Notes: generated by a model from the letters alone, not told the origin. 64,000 bases of DNA from Ferruginibacter sp. (GCA_025362235.1 JANYGZ010000077.1:62001-126000), one strand, 5' to 3'. Shown: positions 9,495-19,315, counted from the first letter of the stretch. Made by a program: numbers and translations.

Positions 9495-9514
9495 AATCCG
9501 ATAGCTATCGGATT
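9495..9514. repeat. Perfect palindrome, copy 2
   Basis: AATCCGATAGCTATCGGATT, a 20-bp perfect palindrome in the spacer between leuC and leuD. It shares its 16-bp core with the copy at 7222-7239. The two flanks differ, each keeping perfect symmetry. Confidence 0.8.
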
Positions 9515-9530
9515 ATAATCCGGGTTGATA

Positions 9531-10934
9531 TTACATCAGGTCTCTTGGGTCGGTTACAAAGCCTGTTACAGCAGCAGCGGCAGCCACCAGCGGGCTTGCC
9601 AGTAAAGTACGGCTTCCCGGACCCTGGCGACCTTCGAAGTTGCGGTTACTGGTGCTTACGGCATATTTTCCTGGAGGTACTTTATCATCATTCATTGCAA
9701 GGCAGGCCGAACAACCAGGCTGACGTAAAAGAAATCCTGCTTCAGTTAATATGTCCAAAATGCCTTCTGCTTTAATTTGCTCTTCTACAATATGAGAGCC
9801 CGGCACTACCCACGCAGTTACATGTTCAGCTTTTTTACGCCCTTTAATAATTGATGCAAAGGCCCTGAAATCTTCAATACGGCCATTGGTACAACTGCCT
9901 ATAAATACATAATCTACTTTTTTGCCGATCATTTGGTCTTCTTCATGAAAGCCCATGTAATTCAATGATTTTTCATAAGTAGCAGTACCCCCCGTTAAAT
10001 TAACTCCTTTAGGAATTGATTTGGAAATGCCGATACCCATACCCGGGTTGGTACCATAAGTAATCATGGGTTCAATATCTGCTGCATCAAAATTATATTC
10101 CTTATCGAACTGTGCCCCTTCATCAGTTTTTAATGTTTTCCAGTAAGTAAGTGCTTTATCCCAAGATGCCCCTTTGGGTGCCATTTCACGACCGTTGATA
10201 TATTTAAAAGTAGTTTCATCCGGCGCTATCATTCCGCCACGGGCACCCATTTCAATACTCATGTTGCAAACCGTCATACGGCCTTCCATACTCATTTTTT
10301 CAAACACATCACCTGCGTATTCTACAAAATACCCTGTAGCACCGGCAGTAGTTAATTTTGAGATAATATATAATGCAACATCTTTTGGTGTAACTGCTTT
10401 ACCCAAACTACCGTTTACGTTTATACGCATTTTTAATGGCTTGGGCTGCATGATACATTGAGAAGATAAAACCATTTCTACTTCCGAAGTGCCTATACCA
10501 AAAGCGATAGCGCCAAATGCACCATGTGTGGAGGTATGGGAATCACCGCAAACAATGGTCATGCCCGGAAGGGTAATCCCATTTTCGGGGCCCACCACAT
10601 GTACGATACCATTTTTAGGGTTACCAAGGCCCCAATGGGAAATACCATATTTGGCCGCATTTTGTTCCAAGGCCTTTAGCTGGTTATTTGATAAAGGATC
10701 TGCAACCGGCAAGTGTTGATTTATAGTAGGTGTGTTATGATCTGCGGTGGCAAAAGTATGTTGTGGAAACATTACCCCCACTCCCCTGCTTTCCAATCCC
10801 AAAAAGGCCACAGGGCTGGTAACTTCATGAATAAAATGCCTGTCAATAAAGAATACATCCGGGCCATCTTCAATTTTCCTCACTACGTGTGCATCCCACA
10901 CTTTATCAAACAAAGTACCTGGCTTGTTGCTCAT
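9531..10934 (-). CDS. leuC: 3-isopropylmalate dehydratase large subunit
   Basis: [4Fe-4S] aconitase-family large subunit (EC 4.2.1.33), partner of LeuD. I place the start at the ATG at 10934 ([18 protein letters not shown]), giving 467 residues, the usual length; an in-frame extension to 10991 is not conserved-looking. Motifs are [26 protein letters not shown], the cluster cysteines in [15 protein letters not shown] and [13 protein letters not shown], and the C-terminal [14 protein letters not shown]. It is the first gene of leuC-leuD-synthase-leuB. No clear TAnnTTTG box was found upstream; GATATTTG about 20 bp before the ATG is a one-mismatch candidate only. Confidence 0.96.
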   Translation of the reverse strand: MSNKPGTLFDKVWDAHVVRKIEDGPDVFFIDRHFIHEVTSPVAFLGLESRGVGVMFPQHTFATADHNTPTINQHLPVADPLSNNQLKALEQNAAKYGISHWGLGNPKNGIVHVVGPENGITLPGMTIVCGDSHTSTHGAFGAIAFGIGTSEVEMVLSSQCIMQPKPLKMRINVNGSLGKAVTPKDVALYIISKLTTAGATGYFVEYAGDVFEKMSMEGRMTVCNMSIEMGARGGMIAPDETTFKYINGREMAPKGASWDKALTYWKTLKTDEGAQFDKEYNFDAADIEPMITYGTNPGMGIGISKSIPKGVNLTGGTATYEKSLNYMGFHEEDQMIGKKVDYVFIGSCTNGRIEDFRAFASIIKGRKKAEHVTAWVVPGSHIVEEQIKAEGILDILTEAGFLLRQPGCSACLAMNDDKVPPGKYAVSTSNRNFEGRQGPGSRTLLASPLVAAAAAVTGFVTDPRDLM

Positions 10935-11099
10935 TGTAAAAGTTTTTGAATTATTTTGCAAATATCCATCGTTATTAGGGAAAAATTGCAAAAATGCTGA
11001 TAAATCTGAATTATTGTTGAATAATATCTGCCTAAAGCGGGAAACTAATTTTTTATATAGTTGATTGTTAGACTTTTCAGTGAGGAGGCTTAAAGGAGG

Positions 11100-11552
11100 T
11101 TATGCTTTCACTTTTATTACGAGTTTTTTTATTTCACCATCACTAATCATCGGCGCATGTACATCTTCAGGAAAAAGAATTACAAACTGCCCTGCTATTA
11201 ACTGAAAAAACATCTCGGGTGTATCATTATACAACTGCACATCTTTTTCTGCATCATAGCCACCGTTGGGCATGGTACAATTTTGCCGTGGTTTCCAGCC
11301 AAACTGCTCTGTACCATTAATGCACAACTGTATGTCGATATGTTTATTGTGGCATTCAAATTCTGCAGTTGATGCTGCTTTGGTCATTCCCTTGCCGGTG
11401 GAAAAAATAGCTTTTAATTTATCCTGTTCAATTATATAATTACCCATTTCAATTGTATCCAGATCAGTTGATTGAATGTATTGAAATGCTCTTTCAAATA
11501 AAGGATGAACTGAAAAATATTTTGAGGCATTCGCCACTGTATCTATTATCAT
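11100..11552 (-). CDS. YhcH/YjgK/YiaL family sugar-processing protein
   Basis: Cupin-fold protein of the DUF386 family (YhcH, YiaL, EbgC). Members bind a metal and are linked to sugar isomerisation or anomer conversion, but the exact reaction is usually unknown. I use the ATG at 11552 (MIIDTVANASKYF), giving 150 residues; a further upstream start would overlap uxaC. Likely metal and substrate residues lie in HIDIQLCINGTEQFGW and FPEDVHAPMI. It starts 4 bp after the uxaC stop, so it is translated with the uronate genes. Its role is probably accessory handling of a hexuronate or ketouronate. Confidence 0.88.
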   Translation of the reverse strand: MIIDTVANASKYFSVHPLFERAFQYIQSTDLDTIEMGNYIIEQDKLKAIFSTGKGMTKAASTAEFECHNKHIDIQLCINGTEQFGWKPRQNCTMPNGGYDAEKDVQLYNDTPEMFFQLIAGQFVILFPEDVHAPMISDGEIKKLVIKVKA

Positions 11553-11556
11553 TGGT

Positions 11557-13002
11557 TTATAAATTAAAATATTCTTTTGCATTATTATAGCAAATACCCT
11601 GGATGATTTCTCCTATCCATTTTTCATCATTTGGCAACAGTCCATTTTCCATTTCGGTACCAAACAAATTACATAACACTCTTCTGAAATATTCATGACG
11701 GCTATAGGATAAAAAACTTCTGCTGTCTGTTATCATGCCAATAAATGTGCTCACAATACCCATGTTGGATAATGCATTCAATTGTTTTTCAATTCCATCT
11801 TTCTGGTCTAAAAACCACCAGGCCGACCCATACTGAATTTTACCTCTGCTGCTACCATCATTAAAGTTGCCGCACATGGTAGCAAATAATTCACTGTCTG
11901 CGGGGTTTAGATTGTAGACAATTGTTTTCGTTAATTCATTGAGTTTATCCAGTTCATTTAAAAAATTGGCCAGGGCTGTAGCCTGTGAAAAATCTCCGAT
12001 AGAATCAACTCCTGCATCTGCTCCCAGCATATTTAACAGCCTGGTATTATTATTACGCAATGCCCCTAAATGAAATTGTTGCACCCAGCCCTTTTGATAA
12101 TAGCTGGTGCATAAAGACTTTAAAACTGCTCCGGCAAATATTTCAGGTTGAGAAAATGTTGCATTTTTATTTTCAATAAATTCGGCAAACTCCTTTTCCA
12201 ATGCCACAGTAAAAGTAAAACCGGATGGCATTTTTGTAAGACCATGATCTGCAATGCGGCAACCATTATCATGAAAATAATCAATTCTCTTTTCGATTGC
12301 TTCTATTAAATTGTTATAAGATTTTATTTGTACGCCGCTTGCAGTTTCCAATTTTTCCAGGTACTGTATAAAAGAAATTTTATCTGAAATATTAAACACT
12401 TTATCTGGCCTGAAAGAAGGTAAAATTTTTACTTCAAAATCATCCTCATTTATTTTTTTGTGGTACACCAAATCATCGCAGGGGTCGTCTGTAGTGCCCA
12501 CCATTTCTACATTAAAATGTTTTAATAACCTCCTTGTTGAAAAACTATCTTTTTGTAATAATTCATTGCAATGTTTATAGATAGCTGGTGCTGTTGTTTT
12601 GTTCAGGTATACTTCAATACCAAATGGATTTTTAAGCTCCATTTGCGACCAGTGAAAAAGCGGGTTACGTACTGTTTGAGGAAGACAGCCAGCCCATGCC
12701 ATCATTTTTTCTTCGGCAGATGCAGGACCGGTAATATAATTTTCATTTATACCCAATGTGCGCATGGCACGCCATTTATAATGATCGCCCTTTAGCCATA
12801 TTTCTGTAAGGTTTTCAAATTTTTTATTGGCAGCTATTTCATTTGCGGGTAAATGATTATGATAATCAATAACAGGCAAATCAGCAGCATAATTAAAATA
12901 GAGTTTTTTTGCTTGGTCATTATTTAACAGAAAATCTTCCGTAAGCAATGTTTGATGTTTAGCTGTTTGCAGGCTACCTGGTATGTTTAAGTTTACAGAC
13001 AT
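11557..13002 (-). CDS. uxaC: Glucuronate (uronate) isomerase
   Basis: Interconverts D-glucuronate and D-fructuronate, or D-galacturonate and D-tagaturonate (EC 5.3.1.12). 481 residues, typical. It belongs to the amidohydrolase superfamily: the DYHNHL motif puts metal-ligand-type histidines at residues 48 and 50. The RAMRTLG and LKNPFGI stretches of the substrate pocket, the TDDPCDDL block and the late MITDSRSFLSYSRHEYFRRVLC region are all recognisable. It lies 8 bp downstream of uxuA and 4 bp upstream of the yhcH-like gene: one operon. With MIOX at 2.5-3.4 kb it accepts glucuronate made from inositol. Confidence 0.96.
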   Translation of the reverse strand: MSVNLNIPGSLQTAKHQTLLTEDFLLNNDQAKKLYFNYAADLPVIDYHNHLPANEIAANKKFENLTEIWLKGDHYKWRAMRTLGINENYITGPASAEEKMMAWAGCLPQTVRNPLFHWSQMELKNPFGIEVYLNKTTAPAIYKHCNELLQKDSFSTRRLLKHFNVEMVGTTDDPCDDLVYHKKINEDDFEVKILPSFRPDKVFNISDKISFIQYLEKLETASGVQIKSYNNLIEAIEKRIDYFHDNGCRIADHGLTKMPSGFTFTVALEKEFAEFIENKNATFSQPEIFAGAVLKSLCTSYYQKGWVQQFHLGALRNNNTRLLNMLGADAGVDSIGDFSQATALANFLNELDKLNELTKTIVYNLNPADSELFATMCGNFNDGSSRGKIQYGSAWWFLDQKDGIEKQLNALSNMGIVSTFIGMITDSRSFLSYSRHEYFRRVLCNLFGTEMENGLLPNDEKWIGEIIQGICYNNAKEYFNL

Positions 13003-13010
13003 AATCAGTT

Positions 13011-14231
13011 TTATTTATTTTCTATTTCTATTAAGCTTCGTAGTACACCTAACTCAACACCACGTATTTCTGCCAACCCACGTAACCTGCCAATGGCTGA
13101 ATATCCTGGGTTTGTTTTCTTTTTTAAATCATCCAGCATTTGGTGGCCATGATCGGGCCTTACAGGTAATGAACATTTACGTTGCTGCATAATTTTCACC
13201 AACTCTTTTATAACGGCATACATATCAACATCGCCTTCCAAATGGTTGTCTTCAAAAAAATCGCCGTTACTATTTCTTGTTGTATTTCTTAAATGAATAA
13301 AATGGATTCGATCGCCAAATATACCCACCATTTCCGGTAAATCGTTGGCAGCCAAAACGCAATACGAACCAGTACAAAAGCAAAGGCCATTATTAATTGA
13401 TGTTACTGCCCTAATGAGTGCATTTATATCTTCAGCATTACTCACTACTCTTGGCAATCCTAAAACCGAAAATGGCGGATCATCCGGATGAATGGACATT
13501 ACCACACCGCAGGATTCTGCAGTGGGTATTATTTGTTGTAAAAAATAAATAAGGTGCTGTTGTAATTTTACTCTGTCAATATTTTCATAAGTATCTAAGG
13601 CATGTTGAAATTGTTCAATGGTAAAGCTTTCCTCGCTTCCCGGGAGGCCCGCAATTATATTTCGCTGTAATAACAATTTCTCATCATCGCTCATTTTTAA
13701 AAATCTTTCCCTAGCTCTTACTATGGTAGCAGCATCATAATCTTTATCGGCATTTGTACGTTTTAAAATAAAAAGATCAAACGCTGCGAATGCTGCCATT
13801 TCAAATCTTAGTGCCTTTGAACCATCTTCTGTTTCGTAAGCCAAATCGGTTCTTGTCCAATCAAGCAAGGGCATAAAATTATAAGTGATATTTTTTATAC
13901 CAAAGGCTGAAAGGTTTTGAATAGTTTTTTTATAATTGTCTATATACAATTCAAAGCCCGCAGTTTGTGTTTTAATGGCTTCATGTACCGGAACACTTTC
14001 TACCACAGACCATACTAATCCCGCTTTTTCTATTATCGTTTTTCTTTTATTTATTTCATCCAGCGGCCAAACCTGTCCGTTAGGTATATGATGCAACGCA
14101 GTTACAATACCGGTACAACCTGCCTGTTTAATATCTGCCAGGGACACGGGATCATCCGGTCCATACCAACGCATGGTTTGCTCCATACGATACATTGTAT
14201 TTGCATAAGACGGAGAATTTTTTTGGCTCAT
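13011..14231 (-). CDS. uxuA: Mannonate dehydratase
   Basis: Dehydrates D-mannonate to 2-dehydro-3-deoxy-D-gluconate (EC 4.2.1.8) with Fe2+ or Mn2+. 406 residues, within family range. Visible motifs are the N-terminal [12 protein letters not shown], the metal-site segments [18 protein letters not shown] and FIHLRNT, and RPDHGHQML near the C-terminus. It is the first gene of uxuA-uxaC-yhcH. The intermediate step, fructuronate reductase (uxuB), is not encoded next to it or anywhere in the window, so either it is elsewhere or another dehydrogenase substitutes. Confidence 0.96.
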   Translation of the reverse strand: MSQKNSPSYANTMYRMEQTMRWYGPDDPVSLADIKQAGCTGIVTALHHIPNGQVWPLDEINKRKTIIEKAGLVWSVVESVPVHEAIKTQTAGFELYIDNYKKTIQNLSAFGIKNITYNFMPLLDWTRTDLAYETEDGSKALRFEMAAFAAFDLFILKRTNADKDYDAATIVRARERFLKMSDDEKLLLQRNIIAGLPGSEESFTIEQFQHALDTYENIDRVKLQQHLIYFLQQIIPTAESCGVVMSIHPDDPPFSVLGLPRVVSNAEDINALIRAVTSINNGLCFCTGSYCVLAANDLPEMVGIFGDRIHFIHLRNTTRNSNGDFFEDNHLEGDVDMYAVIKELVKIMQQRKCSLPVRPDHGHQMLDDLKKKTNPGYSAIGRLRGLAEIRGVELGVLRSLIEIENK

Positions 14232-14392
14232 CTTTATCTTACTGTTTTTATAATTTTTTCTAAAATAATTACCCTGTTTCTTAAGTACTTTAATTTTTTA
14301 CTTTTCGGGTTTGCTGTTTTTATTGATTAATGTTTTCAGTATTTTTATAAATATATTTCTATTTGTGTATTTTATGCTTTTCGAATTAAGTC

Positions 14393-14976
14393 TTATTTTT
14401 TAAAACCTATCCTTTCCCTTTCCATCCATTTTTTCTTTTCTTCGTTTTCATCCTCCTTTTTATCCAATAAGTTTTCAAGGGCATCATAAATAGATGCCAA
14501 TTGCACGTCATGTTCCCCGATACGGTTTTGCAATTCAATCCTCAATTCCTGTATTTGTACGGCTAAATCTTTATTCTTATTGGCAAAATGCCTTATAGCA
14601 ATAAACGCCCTTACAATGGCAATATTCATATCAATTGCCCTTTTGCTTTTTAATACACTTGCCAGCATAGTAACCCCATGTTCAGTAAAGGCATAGGGTG
14701 TAATATTGGTATTTCGCTTCTTTTGTGATGCAGTCGCATTTTGTGACCGCATACTTTCATTTTCCGATGCGGTCGCATTTTGCGACCGGATATTTTCCCA
14801 TTCCTTTTGATTAAGCCTAAACATAAAATCAAGGGGGAACCTATCTATATTACGTTTCACCTGTTCGTTAATTCTTTTGGTTTCCACTTCAGAAAGCGGG
14901 CTAAATCAAAATCTAACATTACTTTTTGCTTCCTTATTTCATAAATGCGATCCTGGATAGATTGAATTATTTGCAT
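14393..14976 (-). pseudogene. ORF6N domain protein, frameshifted
   Basis: Phage-type KilA/ORF6N DNA-binding domain protein. The ATG at 14976 opens MQIIQSIQDRIYEIRKQKV, then the frame is lost. The rest (VETKRINEQVKRNIDRFP ...) continues in another frame from about 14890 to the stop at 14393. One base missing near 14891-14899 would restore a 194-residue protein (LARLSEVETKR expected). The usual PYAFTEHGVTMLASVL core is intact, followed by a charged coiled-coil tail. The segment SQNATAS occurs twice in tandem (~14745-14800), an in-frame duplication of the loop. Such genes are widespread, often mobile, and of unknown function. The frameshift could be real or a sequence error. Confidence 0.75.
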
Positions 14977-15046
14977 ATTGATATTTTTAAAAATCTAGTT
15001 TTATTTTGCCTGCTGCTGTTCGTTTGGTTTGGTTGTTTTGTAGTGG

Positions 15047-16432
15047 TTACTTTCCGATACAAAATTTACTAAAAATAAAATCCAATACATCCTCATTGGA
15101 AATATCACCTGTTATTTCTGAAATATAATGTAAACAACGGCGGATATCCAAAGCCAGCAGATCACCCGGGACCTCATTATCCAGGCCAAGTTCGATATCG
15201 TTTAAGGAAATTTTTACCTGCTGCAATGCAGCATGATGACGGGCATTGGTGATAATTACATTTTCAGAAGAAGGCTGTTCATTAACTGCTGATGTAAACA
15301 GGCTAATTTTTATTGCTTCGATTCCACTATTATTTTTTGCAGATATAAAATGAATAGTATCAATACCATTAAATTTCTTTACTGCCTCCTCATTATTAAA
15401 TGTATCCTCCTTATTACCCACCAATATCAATTTGTTATTATTTTCTTTTAGTTTGATGGTGATTTCCTGGAGTTCTTCTTTTGTAATTTCGTTTACGTCA
15501 AAAATATATAACACAATATCTGCCGATTTCATTTTTTCCAGGCTTCTTTCTATACCCACCAATTCAATACTGTCTGTACTATGTTCCCTGATGCCGGCTG
15601 TATCTATTAGCCTGAATAAGATACCGTTGATATTAAGTACTTCTTCGATTGTATCTCTTGTAGTACCTGCAATTTCACTAACAATTGCCCGGTTTTCATT
15701 TAGCAATGTATTCAGCAAGGTTGATTTACCTGCATTTGGCTTGCCAATAATGGCAACACTCACTCCATTTTTTATAACATTACCCAGTTGAAATGATTGC
15801 AATAATTGCGCTGTTGTAGTTTGAGCCGATTGTATGATTTGATAAAATTTTTTACGGTCTGCAAACTCAACATCTTCCTGGCTAAAATCCAGTTCCAGTT
15901 CCAGTAAAGCTGAAAAACTAATTAGCTGTTCCCTTAATGCTTTTAATACCGCACTAAAACCTCCCCGGATATTATAAAGGGCAGTTTTTTGCGAAGCCGA
16001 AGTGTTACTTGCAATAAGATCGGCAACAGCTTCTGCCTGCGTTAAATCGAGCTTGCCGTTTAGAAACGCCCGTTGCGTAAATTCACCGGGTTTGGCAATT
16101 CTTGCACCTTTATTTACGCATACCTGTAATACCTGCTGCTGCACATAGGGGCTGCCATGGCAACTGATTTCAACTACATCTTCTGCGGTATAACTTTTAG
16201 GGCCTTTAAATAATGCCACTACTACTTCATCAATCAGGTTGTCGTTTTCTTTAAGTACGCCAACATGTATTGTGTGAGAAGCTTTGCCAGAAAGGTCTTT
16301 AGATGGAAATAAAGAATTGATAATATCAAAAGCTCTGTTGCCACTCACCCGTATTACCCCAATTGCGCCAATTCCCGGAGGGGTTGCCAATGCAACAATT
16401 GTATCTTCCCAGCCACCTAATTTGTTTAACAT
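15047..16432 (-). CDS. mnmE: tRNA modification GTPase MnmE
   Basis: With MnmG installs the carboxymethylaminomethyl (or aminomethyl) group on U34 of tRNAs. 461 residues, complete. The N-terminal tetrahydrofolate-binding domain begins TIVALATPPGIGAIGVIRVSG. The inserted G domain has the P-loop GKPNAGKST (230-238), TTRDT switch, DTAGIRE (G3) and NKED (G4). The C-terminus ends FCIGK, carrying the catalytic Cys of the family. No mnmG is nearby. A weak TATCTTTA box sits just upstream of the ATG. Confidence 0.97.
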   Translation of the reverse strand: MLNKLGGWEDTIVALATPPGIGAIGVIRVSGNRAFDIINSLFPSKDLSGKASHTIHVGVLKENDNLIDEVVVALFKGPKSYTAEDVVEISCHGSPYVQQQVLQVCVNKGARIAKPGEFTQRAFLNGKLDLTQAEAVADLIASNTSASQKTALYNIRGGFSAVLKALREQLISFSALLELELDFSQEDVEFADRKKFYQIIQSAQTTTAQLLQSFQLGNVIKNGVSVAIIGKPNAGKSTLLNTLLNENRAIVSEIAGTTRDTIEEVLNINGILFRLIDTAGIREHSTDSIELVGIERSLEKMKSADIVLYIFDVNEITKEELQEITIKLKENNNKLILVGNKEDTFNNEEAVKKFNGIDTIHFISAKNNSGIEAIKISLFTSAVNEQPSSENVIITNARHHAALQQVKISLNDIELGLDNEVPGDLLALDIRRCLHYISEITGDISNEDVLDFIFSKFCIGK

Positions 16433-16490
16433 TTGGTAAAGATAAAACAGTAAACTGTTTGACTGGTATGCTGTCTAAAATTTGTAGCTA

Positions 16491-17021
16491 TTACTTTCCA
16501 GGTGCAGGCTTGTTACGTATTAAGTTGTCATTTATTTCTGTAGTATAATAATGCTTTACATTATTAATAGCAACCTCGTCTATAATATCCACAAAGTTTT
16601 GAAAATTACTTTCATCTGTAGGCTTTATAATCATCACAAAATCATCAGCAGAGCCTTTAAGTTTTTGTACTGCTTTTCTTTTTTGTACAATAATATTCCT
16701 GATGCCATTATTATCAAAGGTTGTTTCTTTTATTGCCGGATTATTTTCAGGTGTGCCTTCATAATATTTTACCACATTATCCTTTTCCAGCAATATTGTT
16801 AATACACATGATTCACAGATAGGGTCACTTGGGAGCACTTTATCAAAAGGCATATTCAAACTCATTACTGTTGGTAACGATAAGGTTGTAGTAAACACAA
16901 AAAAAGTTATTAAAAGAAAGCCAAGATCTACCATGGGTGTTAAATCTACTCTTGTATTTCTTTTTACAAATGCGTTCTTTTTATTTTTATTTGCCGGTTT
17001 TGCTTTTTCAATTTCTGCCAT
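16491..17021 (-). CDS. exbD: ExbD/TolR biopolymer transport protein
   Basis: Inner-membrane proton-motive-force component of a TonB or Tol system. 176 residues from the ATG at 17021 (MAEIEKAKP); the upstream alternative MKRYC is not typical. A basic N-terminus is followed by TRVDLTPMVDLGFLLITFFVFTT, the single TM with the conserved proton-carrying Asp in PMVD, and a periplasmic domain. It closely matches the ExbD at 18077-18619 around the TM but has its own C-terminal domain. A strong terminator separates it from tonB just upstream, so it may be transcribed independently or by read-through. Confidence 0.92.
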   Translation of the reverse strand: MAEIEKAKPANKNKKNAFVKRNTRVDLTPMVDLGFLLITFFVFTTTLSLPTVMSLNMPFDKVLPSDPICESCVLTILLEKDNVVKYYEGTPENNPAIKETTFDNNGIRNIIVQKRKAVQKLKGSADDFVMIIKPTDESNFQNFVDIIDEVAINNVKHYYTTEINDNLIRNKPAPGK

Positions 17022-17151
17022 ACAATATCTTTTCAATAAGATGGCGCTGGTAAACTATTCCATATAATGTTCGACTATTTCTTTCGATTAATTTATAGCA
17101 GGTACAGGCATTTTCGATTTTATCAGCAAAGGGTTACTATAATAAAACAGC

Positions 17152-17182
17152 AAAAAAAATCCCTTTACAAATTTGTAAAGGG
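17152..17182 (-). terminator. Intrinsic terminator after tonB
   Basis: On the minus strand a perfect 22-nt palindrome, CCCTTTACAAATTTGTAAAGGG (17161-17182), is followed at once by A then eight T residues. It lies 23 bp downstream of the tonB stop (17205) and should end the exbB-exbD-exbD-tonB transcript. Confidence 0.85.
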
Positions 17183-17204
17183 ATAAATAAAAGAAAAAAT
17201 ATTT

Positions 17205-18029
17205 TTATTGATCGGAAACCTCAAAAGTAATTGGCTGCCGGCGATAAGCATTTACATTACGACCGTTTTGCAAAGCTGGTGTCCATTTAGGGCCCCTTTT
17301 AATAACTTTAACAGCTTCCTCTTCCAATCCATAACCAAGTTTGGTTTCTGCCTGTACATCGCTGATGCTTCCGTCTTTACTTACAATAAACCTTACAATT
17401 ACCTTGTAAGTTCCTGTGGGCGCGCCGTTATCATTAGCTGTGCTTGGGTTTAGGTTTTTTTCAAGGAACCTGCGCCACGCTGCATCACCGCCTGGAAATG
17501 CTGCTTCATTTTCTACTTTCGTAAAAATTTTATCTTCGTCATCATTTTTGGGCGCTTCGGTAATTTGTGAACCCTTATCTTCCACCGGTGCCTGAACTAT
17601 AGCCACCTTATTATCGCTTTCAACTGTTTTATTACTGATTACCTGGTCGTCTTTTATCTCCTCAATTTTTTCATCAGCTTTTACTTCCTCATCTTTTACA
17701 ATTTTAGGCGGGGTAAATTTAATCTGGTTAACTTCTGGAGGTGGTGGTGGCTTTGGTGGCGGTGGCGGCGGTGGCGGCAATGCCTCAGCTTTTTTAACAT
17801 CTGCCATCTGGGTGTCCAGCACATCAAGCGTATCTGCTTTATTTTTACCAACAAGACTGGCAAAAAGAGACCCCAAAAATATCAGTACTATTACACTACC
17901 GGTATATAATAAGGCCTTTTTTATGCGGCTATTATATGTTTTACGAAGGTCGTAAGCACCATATTCTTTATTTCTGCCCTCGAAAATTATATCAAGAACA
18001 TCCGCACTTAATATTTTGTTTATATCCAT
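17205..18029 (-). CDS. tonB: TonB energy transducer
   Basis: Couples the ExbB/ExbD proton motor to outer-membrane receptors. 274 residues. It has a cytoplasmic N-terminus with the Bacteroidota signature DIIFEGRNKEYGAYDLRKTY, one TM at ~38-58, a proline-rich spacer (two poly-Pro runs, ~95-110), an acidic K/E linker, and a C-terminal TonB domain of ~90 residues (GTYKVIVRFIVSKDGSI, GYGLEEEAVKVIKRGPKWTPA, NAYRRQPITFEV). It is the fourth gene of exbB-exbD-exbD-tonB. The C-terminal domain is nearly superimposable on that of the secreted protein at 5075-5839. Confidence 0.96.
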   Translation of the reverse strand: MDINKILSADVLDIIFEGRNKEYGAYDLRKTYNSRIKKALLYTGSVIVLIFLGSLFASLVGKNKADTLDVLDTQMADVKKAEALPPPPPPPPKPPPPPEVNQIKFTPPKIVKDEEVKADEKIEEIKDDQVISNKTVESDNKVAIVQAPVEDKGSQITEAPKNDDEDKIFTKVENEAAFPGGDAAWRRFLEKNLNPSTANDNGAPTGTYKVIVRFIVSKDGSISDVQAETKLGYGLEEEAVKVIKRGPKWTPALQNGRNVNAYRRQPITFEVSDQ

Positions 18030-18076
18030 TGTAAAATGATTTATAATTAGATTCCAAATTCTATAGTTTCCATAAT

Positions 18077-18619
18077 TTATTTAATCCCATTGGCTTGTTC
18101 TGTCTGCTTTATCAATTGAGCTTCTGCTTCACTCATATCAACTTCAGCATAGTGGCCAGGAGGAATTTCATTAATAGACATCTCATCCAAAACATCTATT
18201 GCATTTTTAAAAGTAGCTTCCTTGTCAGATTTAATAATGTACATTAAATCTCCAATTGGAGTAGCTTTCTTTTTATCCAAAATTACCTGTCGGATATCTT
18301 TAAAATTGCTGCTTCTAAATTGCTTGTTTGGATCAGTAAGTTCTCCCATGTAATAATATACCTGGTCTGCTTTCCCCAAAAGTAAAGTCATTACACCCGA
18401 GTTCTTTACTTTTAACTGGTTATTTGGATCATCTTTTGGTTCATTCATATTCATGGCCGTAGCCTGGCTCATGGTTGTAGTAAACACAAAAAATGTAATC
18501 AATAAAAATCCTAAATCAACCATAGGTGTAAGATCCACCCTGGTAGACATTTTTTTAGGCTTTTTGACGCCGGGGCCTTTTTTATGTCCGCCTCCCGACG
18601 AGGTATCCATTTCTGCCAT
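18077..18619 (-). CDS. exbD: ExbD/TolR biopolymer transport protein
   Basis: 180-residue ExbD. A basic cytoplasmic tail (GGGHKKGPGVKKPKKM) leads to TRVDLTPMVDLGFLLITFFVFTT with the essential Asp, then a periplasmic domain of ~120 residues. It lies 47 bp upstream of tonB and 45 bp downstream of a second exbD, so it is part of the four-gene motor operon. Two ExbD paralogues side by side are usual in this phylum. Confidence 0.95.
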   Translation of the reverse strand: MAEMDTSSGGGHKKGPGVKKPKKMSTRVDLTPMVDLGFLLITFFVFTTTMSQATAMNMNEPKDDPNNQLKVKNSGVMTLLLGKADQVYYYMGELTDPNKQFRSSNFKDIRQVILDKKKATPIGDLMYIIKSDKEATFKNAIDVLDEMSINEIPPGHYAEVDMSEAEAQLIKQTEQANGIK

Positions 18620-18664
18620 ATCAGTAATTTTTTATTTGTTTAAAAATAAAACAACATTAATAAT

Positions 18665-19315
18665 TTATTTTTTGTTCTTAATAGCTGAGTTTGCCAATTC
18701 TGAACCTGGAGGCGGTACCTCTGAGTTGGTAACTATTTTAAACTTATAAATATCATTTTTCTTAAATGACTCTTTTATATTTTTAAAGGCAGGATACAAA
18801 GCGGCATTATCTCCCTTTACTAAAAGATTAAGATTGTCCATATTTTCCCCTTTATAAGAATTAGCTACACTCCGTATCCAATCTGTCAGCTCGTTATTTG
18901 TACTGTCAACACAAGGTATACCAGGCATTTTTGCGGGTTCCATAGGTGTAGCCAAATCCAACAAGCCTTTCAATTGATTAAACGGAACACCTATAAATTC
19001 CATTTTTTTAAGTTTAGCCATTTCTGCGGCTGATAAACCCAGGGCCCTTGTAGTATTGATATCTTCAAGAATTGCATTCTTGTGAGATTTGTCGCCTAAA
19101 AGTAAAAATACTTTACCTTCTTTTGTAAGGGTTACTAAAATAGCGTTTTCTTTAGCTATTTTGGTAGATACAGAATTAGGTGGAACTACTGCAACTGCCT
19201 CTGGTGGTTTTGTTTTGGTTGCCAGGATAAAAAATGACAGTAGTAAAAACGCAACATCACACATAGCTGTCATATCTATATTGGTACTTTTTCGTGGTAT
19301 TTTAGCTCTTCCCAT
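18665..19315 (-). CDS. exbD: ExbD/TolR biopolymer transport protein (longer paralogue)
   Basis: 216-residue ExbD. The N-terminus MGRAKIPRKSTNIDMTAMCDVAFLLLSFFILATK shows the single TM with the conserved Asp (MCDVAF) and is of the longer Bacteroidota type, with a periplasmic insert containing DSTNNELTDWIRS. It follows exbB by ~53 bp. It probably forms hetero-oligomers with the second ExbD on the ExbB pentamer. Confidence 0.95.
   Translation of the reverse strand: MGRAKIPRKSTNIDMTAMCDVAFLLLSFFILATKTKPPEAVAVVPPNSVSTKIAKENAILVTLTKEGKVFLLLGDKSHKNAILEDINTTRALGLSAAEMAKLKKMEFIGVPFNQLKGLLDLATPMEPAKMPGIPCVDSTNNELTDWIRSVANSYKGENMDNLNLLVKGDNAALYPAFKNIKESFKKNDIYKFKIVTNSEVPPPGSELANSAIKNKK

Noticed and set aside
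11084..11100. AGGAGG-like sequence (TTAAAGGAGGTTATG) on the plus strand
   Set aside because: It lies at the 3' end of the minus-strand yhcH-like gene and leads into no plus-strand gene; Shine-Dalgarno sites are not used in this phylum as a rule.
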